The notes under the pieces: generated by a model
Seen by the model: only the letters and a program-made list of their open reading frames with translations
What the model was told of the DNA's origin: nothing
The model's database searches: none
NCBI GenBank assembly: GCA_014377705.1
Contig: JACMPC010000009.1
Coordinates: forward strand, 1-36,474
Reading direction: 5' to 3'
DNA from: Dermatophilaceae bacterium
GTDB lineage: Bacteria; Actinomycetota; Actinomycetes; Actinomycetales; Dermatophilaceae
DNA length: 36,474 nt
Translations under genes and position numbers: made by a program
In this document: positions 7,092-16,725 of the stretch, piece after piece
How the letters are laid out: the number at the start of each line of letters is the position of its first letter
How positions within the stretch are numbered: the first letter of the stretch is position 1

Positions 7092-8024
7092 ATGATTACC
7101 ACTCACCGGCCACGCGTCACCCGGCTCGCACTGTCCCTCGTCATGACCGCTGGCGTTCTGGCCGGTGGAGCTTTGGTGTCAACCCCCTTCGCCCTGGCGT
7201 CTCCGGGGCCGGATGCCCATCTCGACCGGCTCCAGAGCCGACTGGCCAAGTCCGGCGCGGCAAAGACGTCGGCATTGGCGGCGGTCGCGCCGACCTGCGT
7301 CGACGCGTCCAACAACCCCGCCACCTGTCCGACGATCTCCAGCGTCAGCGTGGGGTACGCCTGGATCCGCAGCTCGACCACGACGGCGATCACCTACCCG
7401 ATCACGGTCGTCGTCAATGACCCCGACAACATCGCGGTTGAGGTGGACACCCTGATGGGGCGCCACCTCGACCAGACGGTGCCAACCGTGATCGTGGGGG
7501 AATCGCCCTCGGTGACAAGCAGCACAACGGCACCCAGGAAGACCTTCACGATGACCGTGTCGAGCCCCTACAGGGCGTATCTCCCGTCCTCTGACGCGGA
7601 GACCGTCCCGACGTACGGTGGCTTTCAGATCAACCCGGTTGTCTGGGGCGTGGACCCCGCAGACCCCGCGGGCGCCGTTCCGAACCAGTTCCTGGCGGAG
7701 TCGTACCGCTCGGGCAGCATCAAGGCCCGTTCGGTGATCACCAACACGCCGTCGGCGACGTCCGTGCACAGGGCTCAGTGGTTCACCGAGCGCGGCAGGC
7801 TGACCCGCTTCGACGGCAGCCCTCAGAATGGGCAGAAGGTCAACGTGTACTACGTTCCTGCCGGTTCCACCAGGCCTTCTTACGCCGGGACCGCGACGAC
7901 ATCGTCGACCGGTTACTTCTCGCTGCCGGTTCGCTCCTGGCTCACCGGCTCGTGGTTCGTCAACTACCCGGGCTCTGCCTTTTCGACCGGGGTCTACAAG
8001 AGCGTCTGGATCAAGGTCTCCTGA
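7092..8024 (+). CDS. Secreted protein of unknown function
   Basis: A 310-residue protein with a clear Sec signal peptide: basic start (THRPRVTR), hydrophobic core, and AxA-like cleavage near residue 36 (ALASPG). The mature part is rich in Thr, Ser and Val and looks like beta-sandwich modules. A first region runs about 70-200 with two cysteines (C70 and C80 region). A second region (about 235-310) resembles small extracellular repeats that mention of aromatic and Thr residues alone cannot classify (QWFTERGRLTRFDG, then SSTGYFSLPV). Similar Ig- or carboxypeptidase-regulatory-like folds occur in actinobacterial wall proteins, but I do not recognise a named family. Standalone gene; GGAA lies about 10 bases before the ATG. 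Confidence 0.8.
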   Translation: MITTHRPRVTRLALSLVMTAGVLAGGALVSTPFALASPGPDAHLDRLQSRLAKSGAAKTSALAAVAPTCVDASNNPATCPTISSVSVGYAWIRSSTTTAITYPITVVVNDPDNIAVEVDTLMGRHLDQTVPTVIVGESPSVTSSTTAPRKTFTMTVSSPYRAYLPSSDAETVPTYGGFQINPVVWGVDPADPAGAVPNQFLAESYRSGSIKARSVITNTPSATSVHRAQWFTERGRLTRFDGSPQNGQKVNVYYVPAGSTRPSYAGTATTSSTGYFSLPVRSWLTGSWFVNYPGSAFSTGVYKSVWIKVS

Positions 8025-8060
8025 CCGTCAGCAGCGATAGAGCGACGTAGGCGTTGCTCA

Positions 8061-8100
8061 GAGGCGTCGCCTTCGTCGAGCTCGGCGCAGGCGACGCCTC
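8061..8100. terminator. Bidirectional hairpin terminator between convergent genes
   Basis: Perfect 11-bp stem GAGGCGTCGCC (8061-8071) and GGCGACGCCTC (8090-8100) with an 18-nt loop. It lies between the secreted protein gene and the CorC-like gene, whose stop codon (8099-8101) is partly inside the right arm. No T-run follows, which is common in GC-rich actinobacteria. Confidence 0.6.
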
Positions 8101-9406
8101 AGCTGTGCGAGACCGCTGGTTCGCCCGGGTGGGGGCGCATCCGCACCTGGGTCACGGCATGATGGGCCACCGCGAGCACCTCGATGCTCCAGCCCTCGAC
8201 CTGGACCACGTCACCGGGGGCTTCGGGGATCCGGCCCAGCAGTGACAGCACGATCCCCGCGACCGTGGTGTAGTCCCCGCTGCTCGGCGTCTCGATCTCC
8301 ACGCCCAGGTCGTCCAGATCGTGGATGGGGAAGGTGCCCGGCAGGGTGAGTGACCCGTCCGCTGCCGGTTCGATCCCGATGGTGTCGGGATCGGTCTCGT
8401 CATAGATCTCGCCGACGATCTCCTCGAGAAGGTCCTCCAGGGTGACGATGCCGTCGACGGCGCCGTGCTCGTCGATCACGATAGCCAGCTGTTGGCGCTG
8501 GACCTTGAACTGGCGCAGCGCGTCGCAGATGCGGGCCGTGTCCGGCAGCACCATCGCGGGCGTGGCCACCGTTCCCACCGGTGCGTCATCGCCGGAGATG
8601 ACCGAGTGCCAGTGCACGACACCCACCACGTCGTCCAGGTGGTTGCCGCGGGTGACCGGCGCCCGGGAGTGTCCGGACCCGGCCAGCTCGTCGCGCGCCT
8701 GGCTCACCGTCTTGTCGGCCGGCAGGGAGAACACCGAGCCCCGGGGTACCAGCACCTCGCGCAGCATCCGCTCGTGCAGCCCGAGGGCGCCGCTGATGAT
8801 CTCTCGCTGCTCGGGGTTGAGGCTCTCGTGGCTGGTCACCAGGTCTCGCAGCTCATCTTGGCTCAGCTCCTCGGGGACCGTCTCCGGCTGGCCGCCGAAC
8901 ATCCGCACCACGAGGTTGGTCGAGCTGCCCAGGAGGGCCACGGCAGGTCGTGAGAGGGTCGAGACGAGGTCCAGCGGCTTCGCCACCAGGAGCGCCCACG
9001 GAAGGGCCGACTGCATGGCGAGGCGTTTGGGAGCCAGCTCGCCGAAGACGAGGGTCAGGAACGTCAGGATGAGAGTCACGCAGGCGACCGAGACCGGCTC
9101 GGCCGCGGCTCCGAGGAACTCCAGCGCGGGGACCAGAGGCTCGGCCAGCGACACGGCCGCGGTGGCCGAGGCCAGGAAGCCCGCCAGGGTGATGCCGATC
9201 TGGATCGTGGCGAGAAATCGGTTGGGGTCACGGGCGAGTCGTGCCAGGCGAGTCGCCTGCTGGCCACCCTCACGCTCCAGCTGCCTGAGCTGACCTTCCC
9301 GCAGTGAGATCAGGGCCATCTCGCTGCCCGCGAAGACGGCGTTGAGGAGGACGAGGAAGCCGATCAGAGCAATGTCGAGCCAATAGCCGGACACGTTCAG
9401 TGTCAC
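8099..9406 (-). CDS. CNNM/CorC-HlyC family membrane protein (DUF21 and CBS domains)
   Basis: About 435 residues. Residues 1-190 are a DUF21 membrane domain (LNAVFAGSEMALISL at the first helix and VFGELAPKRLA after the last), the signature of CNNM/CorC Mg/Co transport-type proteins. A tandem CBS pair follows (RGSVFSLPADKTVSQA, then LAIVIDEHGAVDGIVTLED). The C-terminal CorC_HlyC domain ends the protein. These proteins are linked to Mg2+ efflux or homeostasis; the name hemolysin is historical. GTG at 9406 is preferred, with AAGGAT just upstream, over a GTG/ATG 18 codons earlier that would add a hydrophilic stretch. Convergent with the secreted protein gene. Confidence 0.92.
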   Translation of the reverse strand: MTLNVSGYWLDIALIGFLVLLNAVFAGSEMALISLREGQLRQLEREGGQQATRLARLARDPNRFLATIQIGITLAGFLASATAAVSLAEPLVPALEFLGAAAEPVSVACVTLILTFLTLVFGELAPKRLAMQSALPWALLVAKPLDLVSTLSRPAVALLGSSTNLVVRMFGGQPETVPEELSQDELRDLVTSHESLNPEQREIISGALGLHERMLREVLVPRGSVFSLPADKTVSQARDELAGSGHSRAPVTRGNHLDDVVGVVHWHSVISGDDAPVGTVATPAMVLPDTARICDALRQFKVQRQQLAIVIDEHGAVDGIVTLEDLLEEIVGEIYDETDPDTIGIEPAADGSLTLPGTFPIHDLDDLGVEIETPSSGDYTTVAGIVLSLLGRIPEAPGDVVQVEGWSIEVLAVAHHAVTQVRMRPHPGEPAVSHS

Positions 9407-9625
9407 CGATCCTTCAGAGTGGGGGAGCTGGGAAGCCTCTCCATTAGACCAGTGGCCCAAGGCCCATGAGCCGGTCCGGCCGATTCTGAGACGCAGAGGG
9501 TCAGGCCCAGCCCCGCATGAGCGTTCGGGGCGGCCGTCGCACCGGACACCTGGCCGATGCTCGCCAGTCTTGATCCAGGGTGACCGCCCGGCGTTTCGGA
9601 AGCCGGATCAGGCATGCTCTTCCTC

Positions 9626-10846
9626 ATGGACACGACGTGGGACATCGAGGGCATCCGTTCGCAGTACCCGGCGCTGCGGGACGGCACCGTCTATCTCGAC
9701 GGAGCCGGCGGAACGCAGGTGCCCGAGTGCGTGATCGAGGCGATCTCGCAGGCTCACCGCAGCGGGCTGAGCAACGTGCACGGCCCGTTCGCCTCCAGCC
9801 GCCGCTCGGACCTGCTGATCGCCGGGGCGCGTGAGGCGGTCGCGGACCTCGTCGGCGGGGACGCGGGCGGGGTCATCCTCGGGCCCAACATGACGACCCT
9901 GACCTACCGGATGGCCGCGGCGCTGGCCAGGACGTGGGCGCCCGGCGACGAGATCGTGGTCTCCGAGCTGGACCACGACTCCAACGTCCGGCCGTGGGTG
10001 CAGGCCGCGGCCGCCGCTGGCGTGATGGTGCGCTGGGCGCGGGTGGACCCGCTGACCACCGATCTGCCGGCCGGTCAGTATGCCGGCCTGGTCACCTCGC
10101 GCACCCGGCTCGTCGCCGTGGCAGCCGCGTCGAACCTGATCGGGACGATCACCGACGTCGCCGCGATCAGCGCGATCGCCCACGCCGCAGGGGCGTTGGT
10201 GTATGTCGACGCGGTCGCCGCCGCGCCGCACTTCCGCCTGGACATGGCCTCGATGGGTGCCGACCTCATCGCCCTCTCCGCCTACAAGTGGTGCGGCCCG
10301 CACGCCGGAGCCGTCGTGGCCCCGGTTGAGCTGCTGGAGACGTTGCACCCCGATAAGCTCGAGCCGTCCTCCGGCGCCGTGCCTGAGCGGTTCGAGCTGG
10401 GCACCGCGGGTATCGCCAACATGGCGGGCATCACCGCGGCGGTGGACCACCTGGCGGATCTGGTCGCCGGAGGAGGCAGCCGGCGGCAGCGACTTGACCG
10501 ATCCCTCGCGGCCCTGGAAGCCCGGGAGGGCGCCCTGGTGCCGGCCACGATCAGCCGGCTCACCGGCATACCGGGTGTGCGGATGGTCGGGGCACCCACC
10601 CGGCGCACCGGAACCATCACCGTCACCGTCGACTACCTGACCCAGGGCGAGGTCGCGGCGCGGCTCGGTGAGCAGGACATCTGCGTGTGGAGCGGTCATG
10701 CCTACGCGTGGGAGCTCGCCAGGGCACTGGGGATTCGCGATACCGGAGGGGCGATCCGGGTGAGCCTCGCGCCGTACACAGCCGGGTCGGACCTCGATCG
10801 GCTGGTCGGGGCACTGACTACGATCGTGTCCGGCACGCCGGCATGA
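9626..10846 (+). CDS. Class V aminotransferase, cysteine desulfurase-like (TIGR01976-type)
   Basis: A 406-residue PLP enzyme. It keeps the fold-type I pattern: SELDHDSNVRPW, YVDAVAAAPH with the PLP-binding Asp, and SAYKWCGPHAG with the lysine that forms the Schiff base. The sequence matches the uncharacterised cysteine-desulfurase-like subgroup rather than IscS or SufS, and I see no active-site Cys loop like theirs, so sulfur transfer is not certain. ATG at 9626 is preferred; an in-frame ATG at 9614 adds four residues. Its TGA overlaps the ATG of the MMPL gene (ATGATG), so the two are translationally coupled, an unexplained pairing. Confidence 0.88.
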   Translation: MDTTWDIEGIRSQYPALRDGTVYLDGAGGTQVPECVIEAISQAHRSGLSNVHGPFASSRRSDLLIAGAREAVADLVGGDAGGVILGPNMTTLTYRMAAALARTWAPGDEIVVSELDHDSNVRPWVQAAAAAGVMVRWARVDPLTTDLPAGQYAGLVTSRTRLVAVAAASNLIGTITDVAAISAIAHAAGALVYVDAVAAAPHFRLDMASMGADLIALSAYKWCGPHAGAVVAPVELLETLHPDKLEPSSGAVPERFELGTAGIANMAGITAAVDHLADLVAGGGSRRQRLDRSLAALEAREGALVPATISRLTGIPGVRMVGAPTRRTGTITVTVDYLTQGEVAARLGEQDICVWSGHAYAWELARALGIRDTGGAIRVSLAPYTAGSDLDRLVGALTTIVSGTPA

Positions 10847-13062
10847 TGCAGGGCTGGGGCCACCTGGTGGCGCGGCGAGCATGGACCGTCCTGATCACCG
10901 GGCTGGTTCTTGTCGCCGCGGCCGCGGTGTTCGGTCTGGGGGTCTTCGACCGCCTCAGCAACGGGGGCTACGACGACCCGGCCAGCGAGTCTGCCCGGTC
11001 CCTGGTCGCCGAACGCAAGACCTTCACCAGCCATGACGCCGACATCGTGGCCATCTACTCCAGCTCGTCGATGAGGGTCGGCGACCCGGCCTTCCGCCAG
11101 GCCGTCCGGAACGTGGTCGAGGGGCTGCCCCAGGGGTCGGTGCGCCGGGTCACCTCCTGGTACGACACCCCCTCGCCGACGCTGGTCAGCAAGGACCGGC
11201 ACTCGACCAGGGTCATCCTCACCCTGAGCGGCGCCTCGCAGGGTGAGAAGGCCGCCCTCTTCGACCGGGTCCGCCCGCACCTGCAGGCCAGGGGCCTGAC
11301 CACGTCGGTCGGCGGGCAGTGGGCCGTCTTCCGGGATGTGAACGAGCATGTCTCCACGGACATCGCCCGTGCCGAGATGATCTCGCTGCCGATCGTGGTC
11401 CTGCTGTGCCTGGCGTTCTTCGGCAGTGTCACGGCCGCCCTGATGCCTGCCTTCGTCGGCGGCGTGGCCATCTTCGGCGCGCTCGCCCTGGTGCGGGTCA
11501 TCACCATGGTCACCGAGGTCTCGGTCTTCGCCATCAACATCGTCACCCTGATCGGGATGGGCCTGGCGATCGACTACGCGTTGTTCGTCGTGAGCAGGTT
11601 CCGTGAGGAGCTCGCCAGGTATCCGGGCACCGAGCGCGAGCACGTCAACGCGGCCATCACCGCCACCATGGCGACAGCCGGCCGCACGGTGCTGTTCTCG
11701 GGCCTGATCGTGGCAGCCTCACTGTCTTCTTTGCTGTTCTTCCCGCAGAGCTTTCTGCGCTCGATGGGCTTTGGCGGAGTCGCCGCTGTCCTGGTCGCGA
11801 TGGTGGCCGCGCTGACCCTCCTGCCGGCGCTGCTGGCCGTGCTGGGCCCGCGGATCGAAGCCGGCCGTATGCCGTGGCGCCGGGCCGCGGGATCGCCGGT
11901 CACCGGTGAGGGTGCCGGCGGCCCCGGCGGCCCCGGCGGCCCCGGCGACCGTGGTGACCTGGTTGAGGCAACCGGCGCCTGGGCTCGCCTGGCGCACAAC
12001 GTGATGCGGCGACCGGTGGCGTACCTGCTGGTGATCACCATTGGCCTGCTTGCACTCGGCGCTCCCTTCCTGTCCGCCCGGTGGGGCAGCACCGACGAGA
12101 AGGTCCTGCCGGTCAGCGCGCCGAGCCGGATGGCCGTCGACCTGGGCGTCCGGGAGTTCGGGGGAGTGAAGTCCAGCGCGAACATCGTCGTGCAGGGGGC
12201 AGGTCCTATTCAGCTCAAGGGCTATCTCGGCAGGCTCGGCACGGTCGGCGAAGTTCAGTCTGCCGTGGTGATCGACCAGGTCCCTGCCCGCCGGGGCAGC
12301 GGCGGTCCGACGAGCCTGGTCCAGGTCGGCTGGTCCGGTGACGGCCAGAGCCAGCAGTCCCAGCAGCTGGTCAGGGACCTGCGCGCGGTGAGTCCCGGCC
12401 CCGGGGCAACGGCGCTGGTCGGCGGGGCTTCGGCCAGCGCCGTTGACCTGGTTGACTCCATCGGGGAACGACTGCCCGCAATGGGGGCCTTCGTGATCGC
12501 CGTCATGCTCGTCCTGCTGTTCATCGCCTTCGGGTCGGTGGTCCTGCCGTTCAAGGCCGTCGTGATGAACGCCCTGTCCCTGACCGCCTCGTTCGGCGTG
12601 GTCACCTGGATCTTCCAGGAGGGGCATCTGTCCGGGCCGCTCGGCTTCACGTCCACGGGGTATCTTGACGTGACCCAGCCCATCCTGATGCTGGTCATCA
12701 TCTTCGGCCTGTCCATGGACTACGAGGTGTTCCTGCTCTCCCGGATCCGTGAGGAGTGGGACCGCACCGGTGACAACACGACCTCGGTGGCGAACGGGCT
12801 GCAGCGGAGCGGGCGGATCATCACCAGCGCGGCGTTGCTGCTGGCCGTGGTCATCGGCGGCTTCGCCACCTCCGGCATCGTGCTGATGAAGATGATCGGG
12901 ATCGGCATGCTCGTGGCTGTCCTGATAGATGCCAGTGTCGTGCGAGCCCTGCTGGTCCCGGCCACGATGCGGCTGCTGGGAACGGTGAACTGGTGGGCCC
13001 CCGGGCCGATGAAACGCTGGTGGGAGCGTCACGGCATACGGGAGACAGGATCTACGTCATGA
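10843..13062 (+). CDS. MMPL/RND-family membrane transporter
   Basis: A 739-residue protein of about 12 helices built from two MMPL halves, each with TM1, an extracytoplasmic domain and a five-helix bundle. The two proton-relay helices are clear: GMGLAIDYALFVVSRFREE and FGLSMDYEVFLLSRIREE, with the paired Asp-Tyr typical of the family. Related proteins export lipids or siderophores in mycobacteria and drugs elsewhere. A Gly/Pro-rich loop (GGPGGPGGPG, bases about 11917-11946) joins the halves. Start ATG 10843 overlaps the previous stop. The stop overlaps the DUF445 start by 4 bases. Cargo unknown. Confidence 0.92.
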   Translation: MMQGWGHLVARRAWTVLITGLVLVAAAAVFGLGVFDRLSNGGYDDPASESARSLVAERKTFTSHDADIVAIYSSSSMRVGDPAFRQAVRNVVEGLPQGSVRRVTSWYDTPSPTLVSKDRHSTRVILTLSGASQGEKAALFDRVRPHLQARGLTTSVGGQWAVFRDVNEHVSTDIARAEMISLPIVVLLCLAFFGSVTAALMPAFVGGVAIFGALALVRVITMVTEVSVFAINIVTLIGMGLAIDYALFVVSRFREELARYPGTEREHVNAAITATMATAGRTVLFSGLIVAASLSSLLFFPQSFLRSMGFGGVAAVLVAMVAALTLLPALLAVLGPRIEAGRMPWRRAAGSPVTGEGAGGPGGPGGPGDRGDLVEATGAWARLAHNVMRRPVAYLLVITIGLLALGAPFLSARWGSTDEKVLPVSAPSRMAVDLGVREFGGVKSSANIVVQGAGPIQLKGYLGRLGTVGEVQSAVVIDQVPARRGSGGPTSLVQVGWSGDGQSQQSQQLVRDLRAVSPGPGATALVGGASASAVDLVDSIGERLPAMGAFVIAVMLVLLFIAFGSVVLPFKAVVMNALSLTASFGVVTWIFQEGHLSGPLGFTSTGYLDVTQPILMLVIIFGLSMDYEVFLLSRIREEWDRTGDNTTSVANGLQRSGRIITSAALLLAVVIGGFATSGIVLMKMIGIGMLVAVLIDASVVRALLVPATMRLLGTVNWWAPGPMKRWWERHGIRETGSTS

Positions 13063-14306
13063 CGACTATGTTGCTGAGCCCGGCCGATGTGCGCCGCAGA
13101 CGTGGCTTGAGGCGGATGCGGGCCATGGCCCTGTCCTTACTGGTTCTTGCAGCGTTGGTGTTCGCGGCGACCAGAAACCGCGGTGGTGCCTGGGGCTTCG
13201 TCAACGCGACTGCGGAAGCCGCCATGGTCGGAGCGCTCGCGGACTGGTTTGCGGTGACCTCGCTGTTCCGCCATCCGATGGGCATCCCGATCCCGCACAC
13301 CGCCATCATCCCCCAGCGCAAGGACGCCCTCGGTCACAGTCTTGAGGAGTTCGTGAAGGGAAACTTCCTCACCATAGACGCCGCCCGTGAGCGGGTCGCT
13401 CATGCCGACGTGGTCCGCAGGGTGGGTCGATGGCTCACCGAGGGACAGCACAGCGCCGAGGTGATCACTGAAGTGGCCAAGGCGACCAGCGATGCCCTGG
13501 CGGCCGTTAAGGACGACGATGTTCGCGACTTCGTCGACCACACACTGGTGCCCCGGTTCGTGGACGAGCCGATGAGCCCCGTTGCCGGGCACCTGCTCGA
13601 GGCGGTGGTCAGGGATGCCACTCATCACGGGCTGGTCGACCTCGCCCTGGTCGAGGCCGACGCGTGGCTCCGCACGAACCCGCACACGGTGGCGTCGATC
13701 GTCAGCGAGCGGGCTCCGTGGTGGACCCCCGGGTGGCTGGACCAGAAGGTCATCGAGCGTGTTCACCACGAGGCTCTGGCTTGGCTCGAGGACGTACGCG
13801 ATCACCGGGACCACCGGGTCCGCATGGCCCTTGACGATCTGTTGGCCCAGCTGGCGCAGAACCTGCAGCATGACCCCGAGACGATGGCTCGCGCCGAGGC
13901 ACTCAAGGTGCGGGTGATGGCGCATCCGCAGGTGGGTGCCTCAGCTGTCGCCGCGTGGGACGCGTTGCGCACCGCCCTCCTCGGAGCCCTCGCTGACGCC
14001 GATGGCCCATTGCGGCACCGGGGAGTTGCGGCGCTGTCGGAGTTCGGCGAGCGGCTGCTCACAGACGCCGACCTGCGTCATCGGGTGGAAGGTCACGCGG
14101 CGGACGCCGTCGGGTATGTGGTGGGCACCTATGGCCACGAGATCGCCAACGTCATCTCACAGACCGTTGACCGCTGGGACGGCAAGGAGGCGGCCGAGCG
14201 CATCGAGCTGCACGTCGGCCGTGACCTGCAGTTCATCCGCATCAACGGGACCATCGTGGGCGGGCTGGCCGGTCTGGGTATCCACACGCTCAATGTGCTG
14301 CTGTGA
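13059..14306 (+). CDS. DUF445 family membrane-associated protein
   Basis: A 415-residue member of DUF445 (COG2733). An N-terminal helix (residues 15-35) and a segment AEAAMVGALADWFAVTSLFRHPMG carry the family signature. A long, mainly helical and charged central region follows, and a C-terminal hydrophobic hairpin ends it (IRINGTIVGGLAGLGIH). The function is unknown; the family is thought to be an inner-membrane protein facing the envelope. ATG at 13059 overlaps the MMPL stop (ATGA) and has AGGA 8 bases upstream. It completes a three-gene coupled unit with the aminotransferase-like and MMPL genes. Confidence 0.9.
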   Translation: MTTMLLSPADVRRRRGLRRMRAMALSLLVLAALVFAATRNRGGAWGFVNATAEAAMVGALADWFAVTSLFRHPMGIPIPHTAIIPQRKDALGHSLEEFVKGNFLTIDAARERVAHADVVRRVGRWLTEGQHSAEVITEVAKATSDALAAVKDDDVRDFVDHTLVPRFVDEPMSPVAGHLLEAVVRDATHHGLVDLALVEADAWLRTNPHTVASIVSERAPWWTPGWLDQKVIERVHHEALAWLEDVRDHRDHRVRMALDDLLAQLAQNLQHDPETMARAEALKVRVMAHPQVGASAVAAWDALRTALLGALADADGPLRHRGVAALSEFGERLLTDADLRHRVEGHAADAVGYVVGTYGHEIANVISQTVDRWDGKEAAERIELHVGRDLQFIRINGTIVGGLAGLGIHTLNVLL

Positions 14307-14335
14307 GCTAGCCCGAGCTAGCCCAGAGCTAGCCC
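14305..14335. repeat. Triple GAGCTAGCCC repeat at convergent gene ends
   Basis: Three copies of GAGCTAGCCC (14305-14314, 14315-14324, 14326-14335, with one extra A before the last) span the DUF445 stop and the GntR stop. Each copy contains the palindrome GCTAGC, so the array can also form small hairpins and may help termination. Confidence 0.75.
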
Positions 14336-14727
14336 TGGTTCCAGGTGATCTCGACCAGACGGGCAGCCTCCTGGGCGTTGTAGCCCAGACGCCGCAGCGT
14401 GCGGACGTACGCCGTGGCGGCCGCAAACGCGGCTTCAGTCGCGCCGGTCTCGGCCTCGGAGGTGTCCAGGACGGCACTGCGCACGAAGGTGCCACGCCGG
14501 CCATGGGTGCTGATCACCCCGTCCGCCTCGAGCTCCCGGTAGGCGCGCGCCACCGTATTGGTTGCCAGCCCGAGATCGGCGGCGAGCTGGCGGACCGTGG
14601 CGAGCTTGGTCCCAGCGCCCAGCGATCCCGACGCGACGGCTGAGGCGATCTGGGTCCGCACCTGTTCGAACGGCGCGGTGTTAGAGCCGGCGTCGATGGT
14701 CAGGCTCAATGTGCTCACGTCCCACAC
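14329..14727 (-). CDS. GntR-family transcriptional regulator, YtrA-like
   Basis: A short GntR regulator (132 residues). The winged helix-turn-helix is at about residues 15-85: PFEQVRTQIASAVASG, LATVRQLAADLGLATNTVARAYRELE and GRRGTFV. The C-terminal part is only about 45 residues and helical, which is typical of the YtrA subfamily that often controls ABC transporters. No such transporter is adjacent here. GTG at 14727 or GTG at 14718 could start it; neither has a convincing ribosome site, so a leaderless mRNA is possible. It is divergent from the SAM-IV/metY unit and convergent with DUF445. Confidence 0.88.
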   Translation of the reverse strand: MWDVSTLSLTIDAGSNTAPFEQVRTQIASAVASGSLGAGTKLATVRQLAADLGLATNTVARAYRELEADGVISTHGRRGTFVRSAVLDTSEAETGATEAAFAAATAYVRTLRRLGYNAQEAARLVEITWNQG

Positions 14728-14870
14728 CGTATTCCGTTTCGGGTGAGAGGGCTTGGTGATTTTGGTATGCAGACCGGTGTGGGGGACGGCATCTCGGGAG
14801 TGCCGAGCAGGAGACTGTCCAAACTGAGAGACAGGCTTTCCGGGATGTGGCTATCGGTCCTACCGTTGTG

Positions 14871-14954
14871 CCAGGTCATGAGTGTCAGCGACAAGCCCCG
14901 GCTCGCTGGCCGGCAACCCTCCACCGCGGTGGGGTGCCCCGGGTGAAGACCTGG
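14871..14954 (+). ncRNA. SAM-IV-type S-adenosylmethionine riboswitch
   Basis: The outer stem CCAGGTC (14871-14877) pairs with GACCTGG (14948-14954). Inside are the conserved blocks of the actinobacterial SAM-IV riboswitch: GGTCATGAGTG, a CAGCG...CGCTGG arm, CCGGCAACCCTCC, and a GCGGTGGGGTGCC arm ending GGGTGAAGACC. It sits about 90 bases before metY. The extra 3' helices of the class probably use the GGCGCCCTCGGGCGC hairpin that follows. SAM binding is expected to switch off metY when methionine is plentiful. Confidence 0.9.
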
Positions 14955-15041
14955 CAAGGCGCCCTCGGGCGCTGCGCAAGCGCGGGTTCGCTCCTCGGTG
15001 TCCCCGCATCTCACACATGCACTGAAAGGCAAGGGAATTCG

Positions 15042-16364
<1,323 letters not shown>

Positions 16365-16717
16365 ACCCGGCGAATGCTGAGCCTGGTGAGTGCTGAACCG
16401 ACGTATTCGGTTGGCTCTCCTCAAGATTTGGGCGAAGGATCCGTCGGGCTCTGACACCGAGGATCCTTCGCCTGAGTCCAGTCTGTGGCCCGGACAACCC
16501 GAATCGTGTGTCATCTGAGTGCGTGTCGCGGCCTTTGTGCCCGGGCGCGCTCATTTCGGGAACGCGGCACCGGCATCGATGAAGACCTCGCCTCTGCGTT
16601 CGCGCGAAGGTCAGTTGTGCCACTACCGATAGTGGCGGTGAATATGCCCGTCCGGCAATGATTTTTCGAGAAGAGTGTGGCTTTGCTATGCCGCTCTGAT
16701 GGGGTGCGCTAGAACGC
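16365..16717. other. Gene-free stretch between metY and the DUF222-HNH pseudogene
   Basis: No convincing gene in these 353 bases. It holds a small hairpin ACCGA-cgtat-TCGGT just after metY, the 12-bp stem described at 16431-16472, a second perfect stem GCCACTA-ccga-TAGTGGC (16619-16636), and the SOS box at its right edge. Confidence 0.6.
16431..16472. terminator. Strong hairpin downstream of metY, probable terminator
   Basis: Perfect 12-bp inverted repeat GGCGAAGGATCC (16431-16442) and GGATCCTTCGCC (16461-16472). The stem continues past a bulged G as TCGG/CCGA. No T-run follows. Its place about 65 bases after the metY stop suits a terminator, but it could also be an element end or a protein-binding site. 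Confidence 0.5.
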
Positions 16718-16725
16718 ATGTTCGA
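16711..16725. promoter_or_regulatory. Actinobacterial SOS box (LexA site) over the pseudogene start
   Basis: AGAACGCATGTTCGA matches the actinobacterial LexA consensus cGAACrnryGTTcg: GAAC (16712-16715), N4, GTTC (16720-16723). The ATG of the DUF222-HNH reading frame (16718) lies inside it. LexA sites upstream of 13E12/DUF222-HNH genes are known in mycobacteria. Confidence 0.65.
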
